Positions 1-13,369 of a DNA stretch of 64,000 nucleotides are shown here, in pieces. The position numbers and the translations under genes were made by a program. The notes below the pieces were generated by a model. The model did not search any database, was not told where the DNA came from, and saw nothing but the letters and a program-made list of their open reading frames with translations. This stretch comes from Neckera pumila (taxonomy: Eukaryota > Streptophyta > Bryopsida > Hypnales > Neckeraceae), in assembly GCA_963969595.1 (NCBI GenBank), contig OZ018417.1, positions 20,028,501-20,092,500 on the forward strand, in the 5' to 3' direction. Numbering within the stretch: the first letter of the stretch is position 1; each line of letters opens with the position of its first letter.

Positions 1-749
1 GGTCTTTTTTTTCGGTGCGGTAGGCAGAAATCTTCTCACACCAAAAAATTTAAAATTATTTTCTCATAGACTGAGTTTCTATTTATATAGGAAGCTTTGA
101 TTCATTCCATTTTGGATTTATTATGTGAAAGTTATGGACATTCTTATTTTTAAGCAGTTAAAGCATCTTTTTGAAAAAACTGACTTGTACAACTCATTTC
201 TAAATGCATTTTTTCAAATTTTTCAAAACAAATTGTTTGACAAGGCTAAATTTGCTTGCTAAAAGAATTTCACCATTTGGATTATAGTGTTTTGATCTCA
301 TCTTACTATCTGAGAGCTACTGACGATTTAGTTTTCCTTTCAATCTTGGACCTACTTCTACTTAACAATTTTTTAAAGAATGAAAATCAAGTGTTATTTT
401 TTGGCATTTTTTTCCCTAGGTTCTTAACTCAATTATTCAACATAAAAAAATTAAACTCCAAGGCTTTAGTACAAAATTTTCTTACAAATGGCAGTCAAAG
501 TCATCTAAAATTGGAAGTCAACGTTCAAAAAATCAAAATTTTCCAACTTTGAATGCTAATATCTTCTAATCTGTACAGTCAAACTTTATGAAATTTTTAC
601 CGCATGATCTGAGATAAATTAAGTACAAGATCCTAGGGTTAGATTCTAAAAAAAATTACTTTTTCTCTTTTCTTAGATGAACGCAGCAGAACTGGCAGTT
701 TGGAGTCGTTTTTGACAAAAAAAATGGCCTTGGGACTTTAGGGGGTTAA
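1..749 (-). repeat. TTAA-bounded ~930-bp element, copy cut by window edge
   Basis: This is the terminal part of the dominant repeat family. It matches 16060-17604, and it matches the reverse complement of the complete copies at 16391-17316 and 34972-35896. Its right end reads CTTTAGGGGG followed by TTAA at 746-749, as in other copies. The other end lies outside the window. No coding potential is seen; the 98-codon frame at 256-552 is open only by chance, starts with TTG and has no recognisable domain. Confidence 0.75.
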
Positions 750-1299
750 TGAAAGTGCCCAATTTAACCCTGTAAGGATAAGGATGGTCTCCGTGGAAAT
801 CTTGCTTTTTGATACAGTGTGCATCATCTACAGTGCAGAAAAATAAAAGCATTCATTTGAGGACAAGCTATTGTAGAAGGTCTCCCCTTTTTGCACAAAA
901 TTCTAAGGATGAACAATCGCACTTTTGTCCTATATGCAAAGATTCTTTGTCATTCATCGGACACTTAGTGTTTGCGGCAGCGTTAAATTACAGGGTTAAT
1001 GTTATTTCATCATGCAATTCATGACCTTTCATTTGGTCTCAACTGCAGAAAAAATCTTTGATCACCACTCCGGCTGCATTCAAAACCTTCTAGGAAATAG
1101 TCCAAGATGACCTTAAACTATTGGATGATAGTGGAAAAGTACCCAAACCAAATGGCATGGTTGCAGGTTCAATACCAAGTTGTATTCATCTGGCTTGGAA
1201 GCCGCCTTTCTACCTCACTGAGCCCTTGCAATGTGTTCTTCAACACACTTGTGTCAAAAGAAAAAAGAAAAAAGAATTCTAGGAAAATCCCAACTGTTG

Positions 1300-2090
1300 C
1301 CGCTCTAGCACTGTATGCCTGTACAATATTGTGTCATATCGGTGGAATTAATTCCTGGAAATAGAGGTTTGATTCCCTCCCGGGTGAATGCAAGAAACAC
1401 TTGTACTATTTTTTGTCACACCTTGCATGCTTATTTGTTTTTTAGGCATAACTTTTGCGTATTGAATCCAAATGACTTAAGATTTATAGGAAAGGTGCTC
1501 ATGACAACTATACACTTTGCCTAATTTTTTTGGCAATTTTCAAAAATGTTTTACTAAATAAAAACAGCCCTAAATTTTATGTCACAAATTCCAATTTGGA
1601 GGTTTTAAGTACTATTTAGTACCCCAAAAATCGAATTTTGAGCTGAAATTTGGATGAGAGGATCTTCTAGTAGACTTTTAGCTCTCTAGAAGAGGGATTT
1701 CAATAAAAGTTAATTCTGTACAGTGTAGAAGTCTACAAAGTGGGCTTCTTTCTGCTTGCATTTTGAAATACATAAAACATTATTTTGGCGGTTTTTTAGG
1801 TGAATGACCATCTCTATAGAGCTGTTGCAAATGGCCAATTTTTATTTAATTCATTTAATTCATTTTACTATTTTTAACTAATCAAAGCATCAAAATGTCT
1901 ATTTTCTTGAGATTTGGCACTCTCTAGTTCTCCCACTTAGAAAAATTTTCTATGCTTTTCCTTCCCAAGGTTTCTTCATCGTAAAGGTATTACATTGAAC
2001 ATATATAATAAAAAAACTAAAAATTATTTTTCTATGCTTAAAGTACTCTAGAAAGAAAAACATCAAATAGTGAAAATGCAACAAATAGTA
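1300..2090 (+). repeat. Dispersed repeat, copy 1 of a two-copy family
   Basis: Ordered blocks of similarity are shared with about 13370-14050 in the same orientation. They include a segment reading ATGCAAGAAA followed by a TACTATTTTnTGTCACAC block, then CATAACTTTTGC, then AAATGGCCAATTTTT, and finally ACTTAGAAAAnTTTTCTATG. The copies are clearly diverged. No TIR, LTR or reading frame was identified, so the class is unknown. Confidence 0.55.
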
Positions 2091-5000
2091 CAAGTGTTCC
2101 TTCCATTCACCCTCCCTACTTCTCCCTCTCCCACCACCGCCCCTCTTGGTCCGTCCATTGACCAATTCTGCCGAAGAGGGCTGTCTGTACACGACATTGA
2201 AGTGGAGGCCCACTTGCTGACTCCCAGCTTTTCTATAGTAGCGTCTCTCCATTTGTAACAGGTTATACAGTGAAAGGCGCCAAAGTCTTCTAATCTGTGG
2301 ACCTTGCATGCTTCATCAGATTTCTCCCTTGAGCTTGTGCTTGACAAAGTAGCATTCGTATACAGCTTGCTCCATTTCCACTGTTGCACCAAAAGAGTTT
2401 CGAGCACTAAAATATTGAAGAACTGGTACAATTTTATTCTATTACCAAGTACGCAGTCCTTGTCAGATAAATCCGCATGCAAACACGCCGACCCAGGATT
2501 GGATGAAAAGATATAAAAAAAAGTTTCAATGTGAACCACACCCACCCATGCAAATATAATATGAGCTCAAAACTGTGCACAAAAAACCTAGTTTCTTATT
2601 CTGGGCTCATTGAACTGAATGCCATACATTGCTACAACTCAACAAAGTTCAAGGTGGAAATTTTCACAAGCACGAAACAGGCAATGTGATTGATGAGAGA
2701 CAGCATTGAATAATGGAAAACAATAGAAGTGAACGAGAAGTCGGAAACTGCATATTGTAACAGATACAATTGGGCTGACCATGCCGTCTGTCATAAAACA
2801 AATAGAATAGGGGTCTTACAAGGAGCTAAAATACAAGTAAAGAATTAAACTTTTTTTTAAACATCAGCTAGAGTAGTTTTTCTCTCACCTATTACTTTTC
2901 ATCGACGGTCTTGCTCTGTTGTTTAGCATTTGGATTAACAGGAGAGTCAAATCCTCGCATCAACTTGCGACCCTGTTTGCAAGCAAAAGTGCTCTCCGTT
3001 ACTAAAGAAGGTATGTCAACAGAGATTCTGGAGCAAAATGCCTTGATAAATCACGAGCTACAAGACGTCGCAGGATCACATGCAGACATTCTTCAAATTT
3101 CTAGAAATACGCGGCCTTATTCAGCATGCTTATACCTCAACAATCACATTGCAAACATTCTTCATCCCCCTCAAAAAGAGACGTTAATGGCATATTCAGC
3201 TGTATAAATCCTGAAACGCAGGTGGGCATTGATATCAAAAGAGACGATTAGGGTTAACCACGAGGACTGTGTCCAACAAAACGAAATGTCGATGCAGCAG
3301 GAAAATTTCAGAGTAGGACAAACACAACGTTATATTCACGATACTGAATATTGAAAACTAGGCATCAAAAATGAAATTCGGAAGGATCATTCAGAGTTTA
3401 GTTGCAAGTTAAAAATGTCATTTGCATAAGAACATCGAAAGAACACTTTGAACAATCACTGATATCTAAGCACAATATGGGTCAACAGACACATTGCATT
3501 GACGAAAATGTTGCTTCTGATTACTCGGTATCATTTTCATTTTAGGGTTGGAGACTTGGAGTGGGCCAGGTACCTGCAAGCCAGGCCTTCTCAGGCCCGT
3601 TCACAGGCCCCATGTCCCGTCTCGCGTCCACATTGCTGTGTCTTACTGCGAAGAAAGTTAGCAGGGTTCGGCAGATCAGGCACTAAGTTAAATTCCTTGA
3701 GTTCCCTGCTTTGCACACCTTGGTTGCAATGCCGGCCATAGCTCTATGAAGATCCAAATGGGTTTGCTTTTTCTCTGCATTCACGGGACCATCACATCAA
3801 CCCCTAAAGGAAGGACCACCCATTCATGGTTTGAGAATGACCAAACCAATTGATGAAGTATAATTCGGAAGATGCTAGTTTTTTTGTCAGAATCAGTGGA
3901 GAACACTGGATGTGTTGGTCAATAAAGAAATCAAATTGGACAAAATGACAGTCCCGTATGCCCTACTCAAAATTATTTAATAAATGATGATATCCAATTT
4001 GGGCTTCATGTACAATTAGGGTTAAAGCGTCGACAGAGCATGTGGCACTCGTTGGGTGCTCTGGCCACGGAATATGCGCACGGAATGTAAGACATCTGTA
4101 CAGGGCAGTACAGTCTCTCAAAGACCGTGAGTTATAATCACCATTTCGATTAATTACATTGTGAAAATTATAGTTCAGATGAGGCCAAATTTCAAACCAC
4201 CAGGATCAGAGCAAACTAATGCAAGTAGTGGTCCAAAAATTCATGAAATTAGATTAAAGAAATTCCCCTTATGAACTGCTCAAATGTGCTAAAAAAAACC
4301 TGGAGGGTCAGATTAAACTTTAGGCTTCTTGGTCCATAAGCCCTTACAAGATCACCACTATTCAAAAAAACACTGAAAAATCAGCCCGAGGGTTTGGGCG
4401 TGACTTTCAAGAGTTAAAGAGAATTTGAACTTCTAAACCCTGATCTGTGACCTGAAAATTCGAAATAGGTCAACATCAGCTCATCAAAACCGGTGTAAGC
4501 CAGCAATCTCAAGACAATATCTCCCTTGTCGTGAGGAATTAGAAAACACTCACATGTAAAATCTCTCAACACTATAACCAACCTTTGAGCAATGACCTAA
4601 TTAATTCTCAAACAACACTCTCTTCCCACCCTAAACGGCCAACCCATGGCAAGTAGATTTTTGAGTAGATTTCAATTCTTTCATCACAAACGAAGACATT
4701 CTACTCTCACACCACGTGCAGAACATAATCCAACGCTGAAATACCCAGTTTAGCATAGGCTGTGAGAAGACTTATCATACTTAACAACTTCATCCAAATC
4801 AGTATCTGGGAACCTCAGAGTCTTAGTTAGTTTCATGCTTGCTGCTGGAAAGTGCCGTAGTTTGACTGCTGCATAACGTTGTATCAGTTGCAGTTTCAGC
4901 CCAAGTTTAAGCGCTGGTGCATCTGTGGAGTCCTTGGGATTTCGACCATGATCAAGAGCTTGGTTCGAGATTTACTGTATTTTCTTGATAGTCACTCATT

Positions 5001-5734
5001 TTGCCGGACAGGCCTTTCTCAATTCTGTTAGACTCTGTGAGTCCGATCCATTAGATCCGCCTAGGATATGATGAATCCTCTAGGCTAGAGTATGATGGTT
5101 TGAGTGATGGCCATCTGTACAGCGTGATTTTGATTTTATGTGAAATATTGTGATCAATCTTTTTTTTCATGGAAGAGAATAAGAACAATTGTTGAGCGCG
5201 TGCAAGGTGTGATTGTCAAATTCCTCCAATCTTTTGGATTCCTGCTTGTTCTAAGGTAGGAGGTCCATAAAGCGATCATCTGAGCGCTAAAACTAAATTT
5301 CGGGGAGGTAAAACATCTTGAAATATTTTTCAGTAAATTTTTCTTGAAAGACAAGACAAAATGGCATGTGGCCTAAGTTACTTCATATTTTTTGGAGTTT
5401 TGTGGAATTAGTTATGAAATTTTGAAGTTGAAATGCCATAGGACTCTAAAAGCTACCACCTCCTAAAATGTACACAATTTATATATTTTGGTTAATTGAA
5501 GAAAGCAAAATGTACCTCTGTGTCATGATTCATTCAAAATGCCCGATTTGAATTCAAGACTCCTACCTCAGACAACGAAGTCGCCCGGGCCTGTGCCAGA
5601 GATTCTCCACCTGCATGCATCATCCGATTCCTGACATTTGTATGACGCAAACTGGCCTTTCTGATTATCACCATTTCAGATGCACGGACACATCATTAAG
5701 CATTGTGGCACAAGGTGCTGTACAAAAATGTCCC

Positions 5735-5840
5735 TCATTATAGGGCATTATGCACTGATTATAGTGCCCGACACTCGTTACAGTGCCAAGCACTATAACC
5801 AATGCCAGGCACTGTAATTGGCCTGTGCCACTGTGCTTAA
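5735..5840. repeat. Short degenerate palindromic repeats
   Basis: The trinucleotide-rich phrases TATAGTGCC, ACAGTGCC and CAGGCACTGTAA recur four to five times in about 100 bases, in both orientations, giving a cluster of small hairpins. Function is unknown and chance expansion is possible. Confidence 0.4.
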
Positions 5841-6534
5841 CGAAGCAGTAGCCCCTCACAACCAAGCTGCTAGGAAGCTACAATATGTGTGGTGTGTTAG
5901 TTAAGTGTATTTTGTAAATCAAGTGGGCCAATTACATTTGGAAGTAGAAATGAACTATCCTATAATTATACGGTCAAACTTTTCTACTTGAACTATAACT
6001 CTTAAATCAAAGATTAACAACTTAATTGAAGTGAAAATCAAAGAGGACCACTTGAAAGCTCCAATTCATACAAAAAATACAAAAAATAGTTTAAATTGAT
6101 GACAATGATAGACAATTGCCCTTGTAAGTAGAAAGTTTAACAATATATGAGATTGTCTTTGTCATGCTTCAATAGGCATGTGTACTCTTGGCCACATCAA
6201 ATGGAAGTTCCCACATCATTCCCAGAGTTCCTAGAGTTTGGGTACTTACAATCTTTCACGGGGCCCAAAAATCCTCTAATGGTGTTGTATGAGACAGAAT
6301 AAGCTTTGGGATAAGCAAGTAAAAAGGGATTACAACACATTTAGTATATAATGCTTGGCTATTGTATAAGTAAATTGTGAATAACTGTCACGTCAAATAT
6401 TATTAAATAATTAATTCACGTATTTATTTATTTTGAAAAAAATGTTTTTTAATGTTTTTAATAAAAAATTAATATTTTTTTTTAATTTTTAATTTTAATT
6501 TTAATTTTTAATATTTTTTTTAATTTTTTAATTT

Positions 6535-6612
6535 TGGCAGCAGGCGTTGGTTCCCAGCAAGGAGAACAACCCTGAAATAGTCTTTTGGAGACTCCCAAAC
6601 TCCTGTAATGCC
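6535..6612. repeat. Fragment related to the TIR element at 40645-40899
   Basis: The order GTTGGTTCCC, a short GAGAAC block, an AGTCTT block and CCCAAACTCCTGTAATG matches the right-hand end of the element at 40645-40899. A second similar terminus (AATCCTCTAATG) lies at about 6265-6281 in the same orientation. A partnered inverted end was not found, so this is probably a relic. Confidence 0.4.
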
Positions 6613-7362
6613 TTTTTCCAATCAAGACTAAAAACTCAGCTTCTCATGTCAATCATCTTTTGACCAAATGAATTGGAAAACCATCAAGTTTCCTAATTGG
6701 ATATTCCGTCACCCCTTTGATAGGTCCACACCTTATCCAACTGCAATAGGCATGAGATGCACATAATTTCAATTTCCTCAAAATACACAAACAGACATCT
6801 ACTGTAGTTCAAATTCTTCTATTCTAAGGCCTAAAGACTTCTACCATCAAAATTTATCCAAAGACAAATGTTCATCTATGGTACTTCCTTTATTATGAAT
6901 GTATAGAAGAAAAATTGATTGCAAAATTGATTCCAAAATTGTAATTTAAGGCCCAAGTTTCAAGGCAGTTGGGTCTCTTTTACTAGTAGAATGCATACTC
7001 AAACAAATGAAGCTTTAAGACCCATGATTGGTTTAAATTGTCGTGTACAAATTGGACCAGTTGTGGGTTTTAAAGCGTAGCTTATTCAAGCGAGCCTTCT
7101 TTAGTGTCCTTTTTAGCTATTCAAGAATAGAATAAAACTCATAACCCTTCAATTCAATGTGACCCCTTTGATTAGAGATCTAGTTGTTCAAAATTCAAGG
7201 AAATGACTTGTAAAACTTGACAATATGTGCAATAATCTTCTTCACGTTTGAAATGAAAATTGACATAACAGACAAACATTGGAGCTATTCTTCATTTCAT
7301 AATGCATAATTAGAATACTGGAAGACAAACATTGAAACCATTGTTCATTTCAATGTGCATAA

Positions 7363-10300
7363 TCAATGCTTAGACTCTAGTCTATAGTTTGTGAGAAGAT
7401 GATGAAAGATGAACATTGTCTCTGTTAGTGCAAGTTCACTTCCAAGGCATAAATGTGGACCTTGGCCCCAAGGCAGGAAAGCATTTGGCTTAGGTGTCTG
7501 TTGCAACAAATTTCACCAATCCGACATTAGACTCAGCAAAACATTTTAGATCTAACAATCTCAAATCATAATAGTTCTAGTTGATTTGAGATTCAAAAAA
7601 ATAATTACATTCTTGGATTGTAAGAACATGGTGCACATACAACAAATTAGGATGGCTTGAACTTCAAAGGATTTTGATGGTATTTTGGATTATGATGAAG
7701 AGAAGTTCTTGATGCCCACACATAAGTTCCTTTGGAGAAGACTAAACTTGTGAGGAATTGAAAGATAGTCAAAAAACAAAAGAAATCTAAACAAAGTCAA
7801 AACTAAATGCCTAATATAGTTCCCTTCATCCTTCTATTTGCTTTGAGCACACTAGCTTTTTAAAATGATTAATACTTCATAAAATAATGTTCAAACTTTG
7901 GTCTTTGGAAAATTGTACCTTCAAATTAGGCAATTGTATTCAAAATGATTTTAGCCCCAAAGAAAAAATACTTGATTCTTAAAGGAACTAATAGAAACTG
8001 AGGAACAATAATCTCATATTTGTAATTTTGGCAAATTAGAGTGCTAAAATTTAGGACTTTCAAATGCTTAGAAGGTTGATTTTTTAGTTGCTTAATTGAA
8101 TCTAAAAGCTTTAAAATATAGGATACATATAGATCTACAATAAAGACAAAGATTAAATGACGGTCTCAAACACCTCTGAGTTTTAAAAAGTCATCTCAAG
8201 CCACTTTAATCACTACTTTAGAGCCCCTTTCCTAATGTTACAAATTTGACCATATAAGAACAAGTCAAGACAAGTGATGATAGGGAACCTTTACCATTGT
8301 AATCAACATCTTTGGTGGCTTGCCGTGGAAATATGAGAAGAAATTCAATCCTCAGAACCTCGTTGATAACCTATACAATACCCCAATGATTGTACAATAA
8401 GTAGCAAAAATTGCCAATTTCAGACTTCATGAAATAACCAAAGTTTATTATAGTAAATAGAAACTTAAACCACTTTTGCGATTCAAACAATACCAACAAT
8501 ATCTAAAGTAGAAAACTCCATCACGACTGTAGTATTTCATGAATGAATTTTCTATTTACAATTACAGGAATAGGCCAAAATAAATTATTTGTAGAGTGTA
8601 AGGCATTCTACTCCTGGGCTTAAACCAAGTCAATGACTTGTCTTCTGTCATCTTTTGCCGAAGACCATCTTGTTCCTCCTGAATGAAATTTAGTATGCTA
8701 GATTTGAGATTTGAAAGGAAGTGCAAACTTCCAAATAACACTATTTTTACATAGTGTGGAGATTCTGTACTTCGAACACTTTTTTGTTACAATTTGAGTT
8801 ACAAATCTTTGAAGGCTCAATTAGCATTGTGGTGATCTAATCTCTAGCAACTAAAAATCAAGACAAATGTACTAAGTAACTTTGCAAATCTGAAGGAGGA
8901 TCATAAGAGACAGCCATTGACAGTACCTACCAAGCCGCTGGAACTAGCAACAAGTAGGTGCTATCAAACCACTTTTTCACACAACCCTCGTCCAGATTTG
9001 AGTCATCTTGCTTTGTTCCAACCTTTCCTCATCTTCTGTCAAGTGTTATCTTCCACATCATTCAAAGTAACAATTGTGTAGTAGCAAAGTATCAATACCC
9101 TACCTAGGGTAGGAAACAAAGGTGTCTGTTATGACTTACAACCATACTTGTTCAAAGCAAGTGAAAAGACCCGTCCAGGAACACAGAATTTGCTTGGTAT
9201 ACAATTAGAAAAGTTTAGATAGCTTGTCATCTCATCATAAATTTATCAAAGAAACAAGATTTCACCTGTACACGTTGGCGTACTTCTGAGAAGTTATCCA
9301 GGTATTTTAGAACCCAAGGAATCAAAGCAGAAGTTGTAGCAGTAGAAGCAAAAAATCACAATCACCATAATACAACATATATCATAATCCGGAACTTCAC
9401 CATCCCCAATGCTCATAACAGCATTCAATACATCATCATGCTGGATACCAGCTTTCCTTCCCCTTGAGATTTCACTTTGAAACTGGGATATGAGACCTTG
9501 TTTAGTCTGATTCAACAGTTCAATGAGGTGGACAACACAGTTGGTTTATCAACATTCCAATTTTGTCATGCTGGAAATTTTAAGCTAAAGTCATGTCAAA
9601 GAAACACGGAGATATGTACCAAAGGGGTGAAGCATTTGTATATAGCCCTCAAAGAAGCTCAACTAAGATATGGGGGCCTAATTTTTTGATTTCAAACTCT
9701 GTGAAACCAAGAAGTGCATAATTAGACTCACAAACAACCTCCTATATTAATATCTCAGGTGAATATTATGCAATTGTTCATAAGCAAGTTGCAACTTGAA
9801 TTGCCTCTCTTTGAGAAAACAATAGATATTCTAAGATCGACTCATGACTTGCAGACTCAATATTGTCTTTGAATTTTGGAGCAACCCCCGGTTCTACTTG
9901 GTTCAGTATCAGGAATGTTCATTAGAAGACTAATGACTATAATTTGAAGGCTGGAAATGCTCTGGAATACACACCTTCATCGCCTTGTGGTAACCGAATC
10001 CAGGAAAGTTGATGGGTAAAACCACCAGACCTTTTGTAAAGCGGGAGATTTTGTTCCTAATATGGTTCATTTCCTCTGAGAATGGTTCGACATCCCTCGA
10101 ATAATGCTCAGTGCCACACTAAACACAAACTACAGACAGCTCAAATTTTCAGTATGAGAATCATCATCAATCTATCAAATAACCATCAAAGGGGTCAGTC
10201 TACATTTGTCATCATGGAACATCTGCTGAAGATGAACACTAACAATGAACAGTGAACTTTCTGTTCTGTTTTTCAGACATTAAACTAAAAGCTGTGTGCA

Positions 10301-11787
10301 GTGTAGAAAGAAATCTAGTGTATAACGATACATAGCATGTTATGTTGATTTAAAATGAGAGATAATTCAAATAATTTCTCAGAATAGGGAGGACATTTCT
10401 AAGACACATAATCCGCACCCTCATATGTGCCACTCGGTGCACAAAGCCACAAGCAAAAATTTTACCTTATTATTGCAATTTACCTAAACAATCTTCAGTA
10501 CTAAACTGATTGTAATTCTAACATGGAATCAAAAGCTAGAGGAGGTGGACAACTGTCCTGTTCCTTCCCAATATCTGTGATGACCATTTTTGCACAAAAC
10601 CCACATGATAAGAATTTGCGCTCAAGGCCAACACATAATCATATAATCAAGAGAGCAGAATTCCATAAAGTAACGTTGAATTTCTTCCGGGACAACGTTG
10701 TACCACTGACCTTTTGCGACTCCTCCACCACGTTCACCACAGCTTGATTCTCCCAAGACTTGACAGTTTCCTTGGCCAAGGAGCTGATGAAAGGGACCAG
10801 CTTCTGAAGCCCATCCTGAGGCAACAGAAACCATAATTTTTCAGAGTTGGGGGTGCCTTTCACCCTCAAACTTCTCCACACTGAGAAGTCGACTAAACTG
10901 CATGGGATAGGCATCTGGAAAGGATGCATGGGCAGTTGAAAGAACAAACTTGATGGCTTCAGGCAAACTGAGTACCGTGTACGTTCTGCCCATCAATGAA
11001 ATGGTAAATTGATCTCCATATCTAAACACCAAAACAAGCAAGGAATGAGACATGAAAATGGTGGGGGATAGCACATCACAAGTCTCCAAAGCTAAAGCAC
11101 GGAACGAGTTAAGGAAGGAAACCTTCTCTCATACAAGATCCTTTGCCATCAGCAGACGTTACAATCCAGAATCTAGGGACTACAGCAATACCTAACGACT
11201 AAAACTAAAAAGCAAAGCCTACACACAATTTTACTCACTCACAGAACAAAGCTGTGAGAATTCATGACTTTTTCATACGGTATTCAAACAATCCATGTTT
11301 TAACTTATTTGTACGGTATTAAACAACAAGTGCTTTAGTTATTGAGGTGGAATCCTCTTCAAAAATGAAAAAGAAGATGGAAATTGAAAAAATAACATTC
11401 TACTAAGAAAATCTCTTAAAATAGCTGAAAGCCAAGGGACAGAGTTTCCTACTGTCACTACAAAAAAAGAGGGGTATAAATGACTTGTCCACAATGACTG
11501 CACCGACAAGAATGACTGCTAAATGACTACAAAATGACTGATTTGCAGTCATTCTTGTCGGTGCAGTCATTGTGGACAAGTCATTTATACCCCTCTTTTT
11601 TTGTAGTGTGTGAAGGCAAAGCAACCCTCATTGTCCCAAACAACAGTGAGTGATGAATTGAGAAGAACCTGGCCAAGCGGTCAAGAAGGAAGTCACGAGG
11701 TCCTCGTTTGAATAGAATAATGTCAACGAGGATGCCCTTGAACACTCCAATGCAGAGTGTTCCCACGATTATCAACGCTGTCAGCAT
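7363..11787 (-). pseudogene. Cytochrome P450 pseudogene, CYP85-clan-like, about seven exons
   Basis: Translating the minus strand across frames gives a near-complete P450. Exon 1 (11787 down to about 11440) starts MLTALIIVG, a membrane anchor, followed by GTMRVALP. Exon 2 (11021-10711) has YGDQFTISLMGR and FEGERHPQL, then SSLAKETVKSWE. Exon 3 (10118-9975) has VVLPINFPGFGYHKAMK. Exon 4 (9482-9276) has HDDVLNAVMS, a degenerate I-helix FASTATTSA and VLKYLDN. Exon 5 (8678 to about 8590) has KSLTWFKPRSRMPYTL. Exon 6 (8370-8295) has the ExxR motif in VINEVLR. Exon 7 (7741 to about 7640) has SLHHNPKYHQNPLKFKP. The haem exon (7497 down) has [13 protein letters not shown], including the cysteine. Lesions: a 153-bp CACTA element in exon 1 (11456-11608); TAG at 11451-11449; TGA at 10843-10841; an extra base near 10815 and another in the A-run 9350-9355 (both shift the frame); TAA near the end of exon 7. 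The family is clear; the exact CYP number is not. Confidence 0.85.
11456..11608. mobile_element. Miniature CACTA element inside P450 exon 1
   Basis: The element starts CACTACAAAAAAAGAGGGG and ends with the inverted equivalent finishing TTTTTTTGTAGTG. It is flanked on both sides by TGT (11453-11455 and 11609-11611), the 3-bp target duplication expected of CACTA (En/Spm) elements. Almost all of it is one long inverted repeat of about 65 bases per arm around a short centre containing AAATGACTACAAAATGACTG. No coding capacity. It interrupts the P450 coding exon just after GTMRVALP. Confidence 0.92.
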
Positions 11788-12659
11788 CTATACGACCTCC
11801 AATGCCATATCGCTAACCTGGAAAATCATTATTAAGTACTATTTGGAAGAATATTTTGGAAATGACATACAAATGAAAATTGTAGAATTTGAGTTTTAGA
11901 TTCCATTTGTATGATTAGATTCACCAATGCTATCACCAGTATTGTTTAGTTAATTTTGAAAAGGAAATTTCAAAATTCCTTCTAAATTGGATTACAAGCA
12001 AAAATATTATCATTTTTTTAGTAGAATTTGCTAGAATGGACTTGAAATGAGGTTCTCTTGACATGTTGATTTTTGAAATTTTTGTGTTTTTTTAAATCTG
12101 AGACCTCATTTTTGCAAATCCAGTTTTGAACTACTGTAAAGTCAATGCAATTTTGGATTGGTCAACGACTTGACATACTTCCACATTTGTAGTTCTAGAA
12201 AAACATATATCCTAATAACACCAAATCCAACCACTAGATAGAACAACAACTTGATAAAGTATCTCCATAAATTAGGATGACTTTCTTCAGAAACTCCTAA
12301 CAAGTACTCAGATTATGTATTCAAGATTGTCTGATAATTAGTGTGTGCAAAATCAATTTGAGAACTACAAATGAAATCAATCCAGCAAGCTGATTACCTG
12401 GATGCCACACACACAGAAACTAGAGAGGAAATTTAGTGGCATTGAAATCAAAGTTAGCTTAGCCAAGATAAGCTCTCTGTCCTCTGGGTCTGGATATCTG
12501 CAACACAAGGCGAGGGCCACCCTCCGGTCGATGACCGCGAGTCAAGCCAAGTTGAAGTGATTGCTTGTGTCTGGCCATAGGTTGCCAATATTGATTTATA
12601 GGAAGAACTGGGCCCTTTCTACTGGGCGAAGTCGGGGCGAAGTAGCTACTGTAAAGTGA

Positions 12660-13195
12660 TTTGGGGGAGACTTTCATTCAAGGACTTTTGGAGCGAGACG
12701 GCAGGTGTGAAGTGACGATGCAATGATGCACTACTGATGATGGAGTGGCGATGCTTGAAGCAAGATCCATTGACATTCAAGAGCATTTGGAGTTAAGACA
12801 GACGGCTTGAGATCCGTACATTCAAGAACTTTTTGGAGTTAGACAACAAGCTTGAACTTGATATTGAGGTGCCATAACATTATTGACCTTCGCTTTGGGG
12901 GTTCCTTGTAGCTCCCCTAAAATGAGGAGCCCCCCAAGCAAATGAGGTTAGTGTCTCTGACAACATAGGGATATTTGTGGTGCCTGTGACTAATCACTAC
13001 TGTCATATTATAACTTAATTCTCCCCCAAGTATCTATGGAGGAATTATCCCTCCACCTGGGGGTAGGCACCACAACTTGTTAACAATGTTGTGTGATGCA
13101 CTGGTGATGTTTGAAGCGAGATCCGTACATTCAAGAACATTTTGGGTTAGACGGCAGGCTTGAAGTGATGATGAGATGATGCAATAGTGATGCTT
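12660..13195 (+). repeat. Cluster of degenerate ~50-bp repeats
   Basis: At least four variants of GATCCGTACATTCAAGAAC, then TTTTGGAGTTAGAC, then a GGCTTGAAGTGATG block occur, at about 12675, 12765, 12815 and 13120. Spacing is irregular. Between them lie two short hairpins, one around GCTTTGGGGGTTCC (about 12890-12940) and one around TATGGAGGAATTATCCCTCCA-like sequence (about 13035). No coding meaning is evident. Confidence 0.6.
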
Positions 13196-13369
13196 AGAGC
13201 AAGAACATCAGTAGCCACTTCACCTGGTTTTAAGGAGGTCAAGTGTGAGTTTTGAACACTCTTCCAAGCTCCAATTCTCAAGGTTTTTCTCCTTGATTCC
13301 AATGAGGTTTTGTCTGTTTCACTTAGATATGCTGGCACTTTTTTTACCTTGCCATGTACATACACTGTG

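Larger units (their letters stand above)
750..7362. other. AT-rich intergenic region without a recognisable gene
   Basis: No frame here shows a recognisable domain or a convincing exon chain. A TTAACCCTGTAAGG motif at 764 looks like another end of the TTAA family, but its partner end was not found. A repeat shared with 13370-14050 lies at about 1300-2090. A slightly GC-richer stretch at 2060-3750 has short frames on both strands that I could not assign. The remainder is AT-rich, with low-complexity A/T runs around 6400-6540. Confidence 0.5.

Noticed and set aside
256..552. 98-codon frame near the left edge
   Set aside because: Starts with TTG, AT-rich composition, lies inside a non-coding TTAA-family element whose other copies do not keep the frame open.
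1157..1400. tRNA-like B-box phrases (GGTTCAATACC, GGTTTGATTCC) suggesting a tRNA or SINE
   Set aside because: No cloverleaf can be built and no matching A-box or target duplication was found; kept only as part of an unclassified repeat.
5735..5840. Possible CRISPR-like array of short palindromes
   Set aside because: Units vary in length and sequence, lie without regular spacers, and the window is eukaryotic nuclear DNA.
12459..12677. 72-codon minus frame with Arg/Pro-rich C-terminus
   Set aside because: Next to degenerate repeats, no homology recognised, no exon context.
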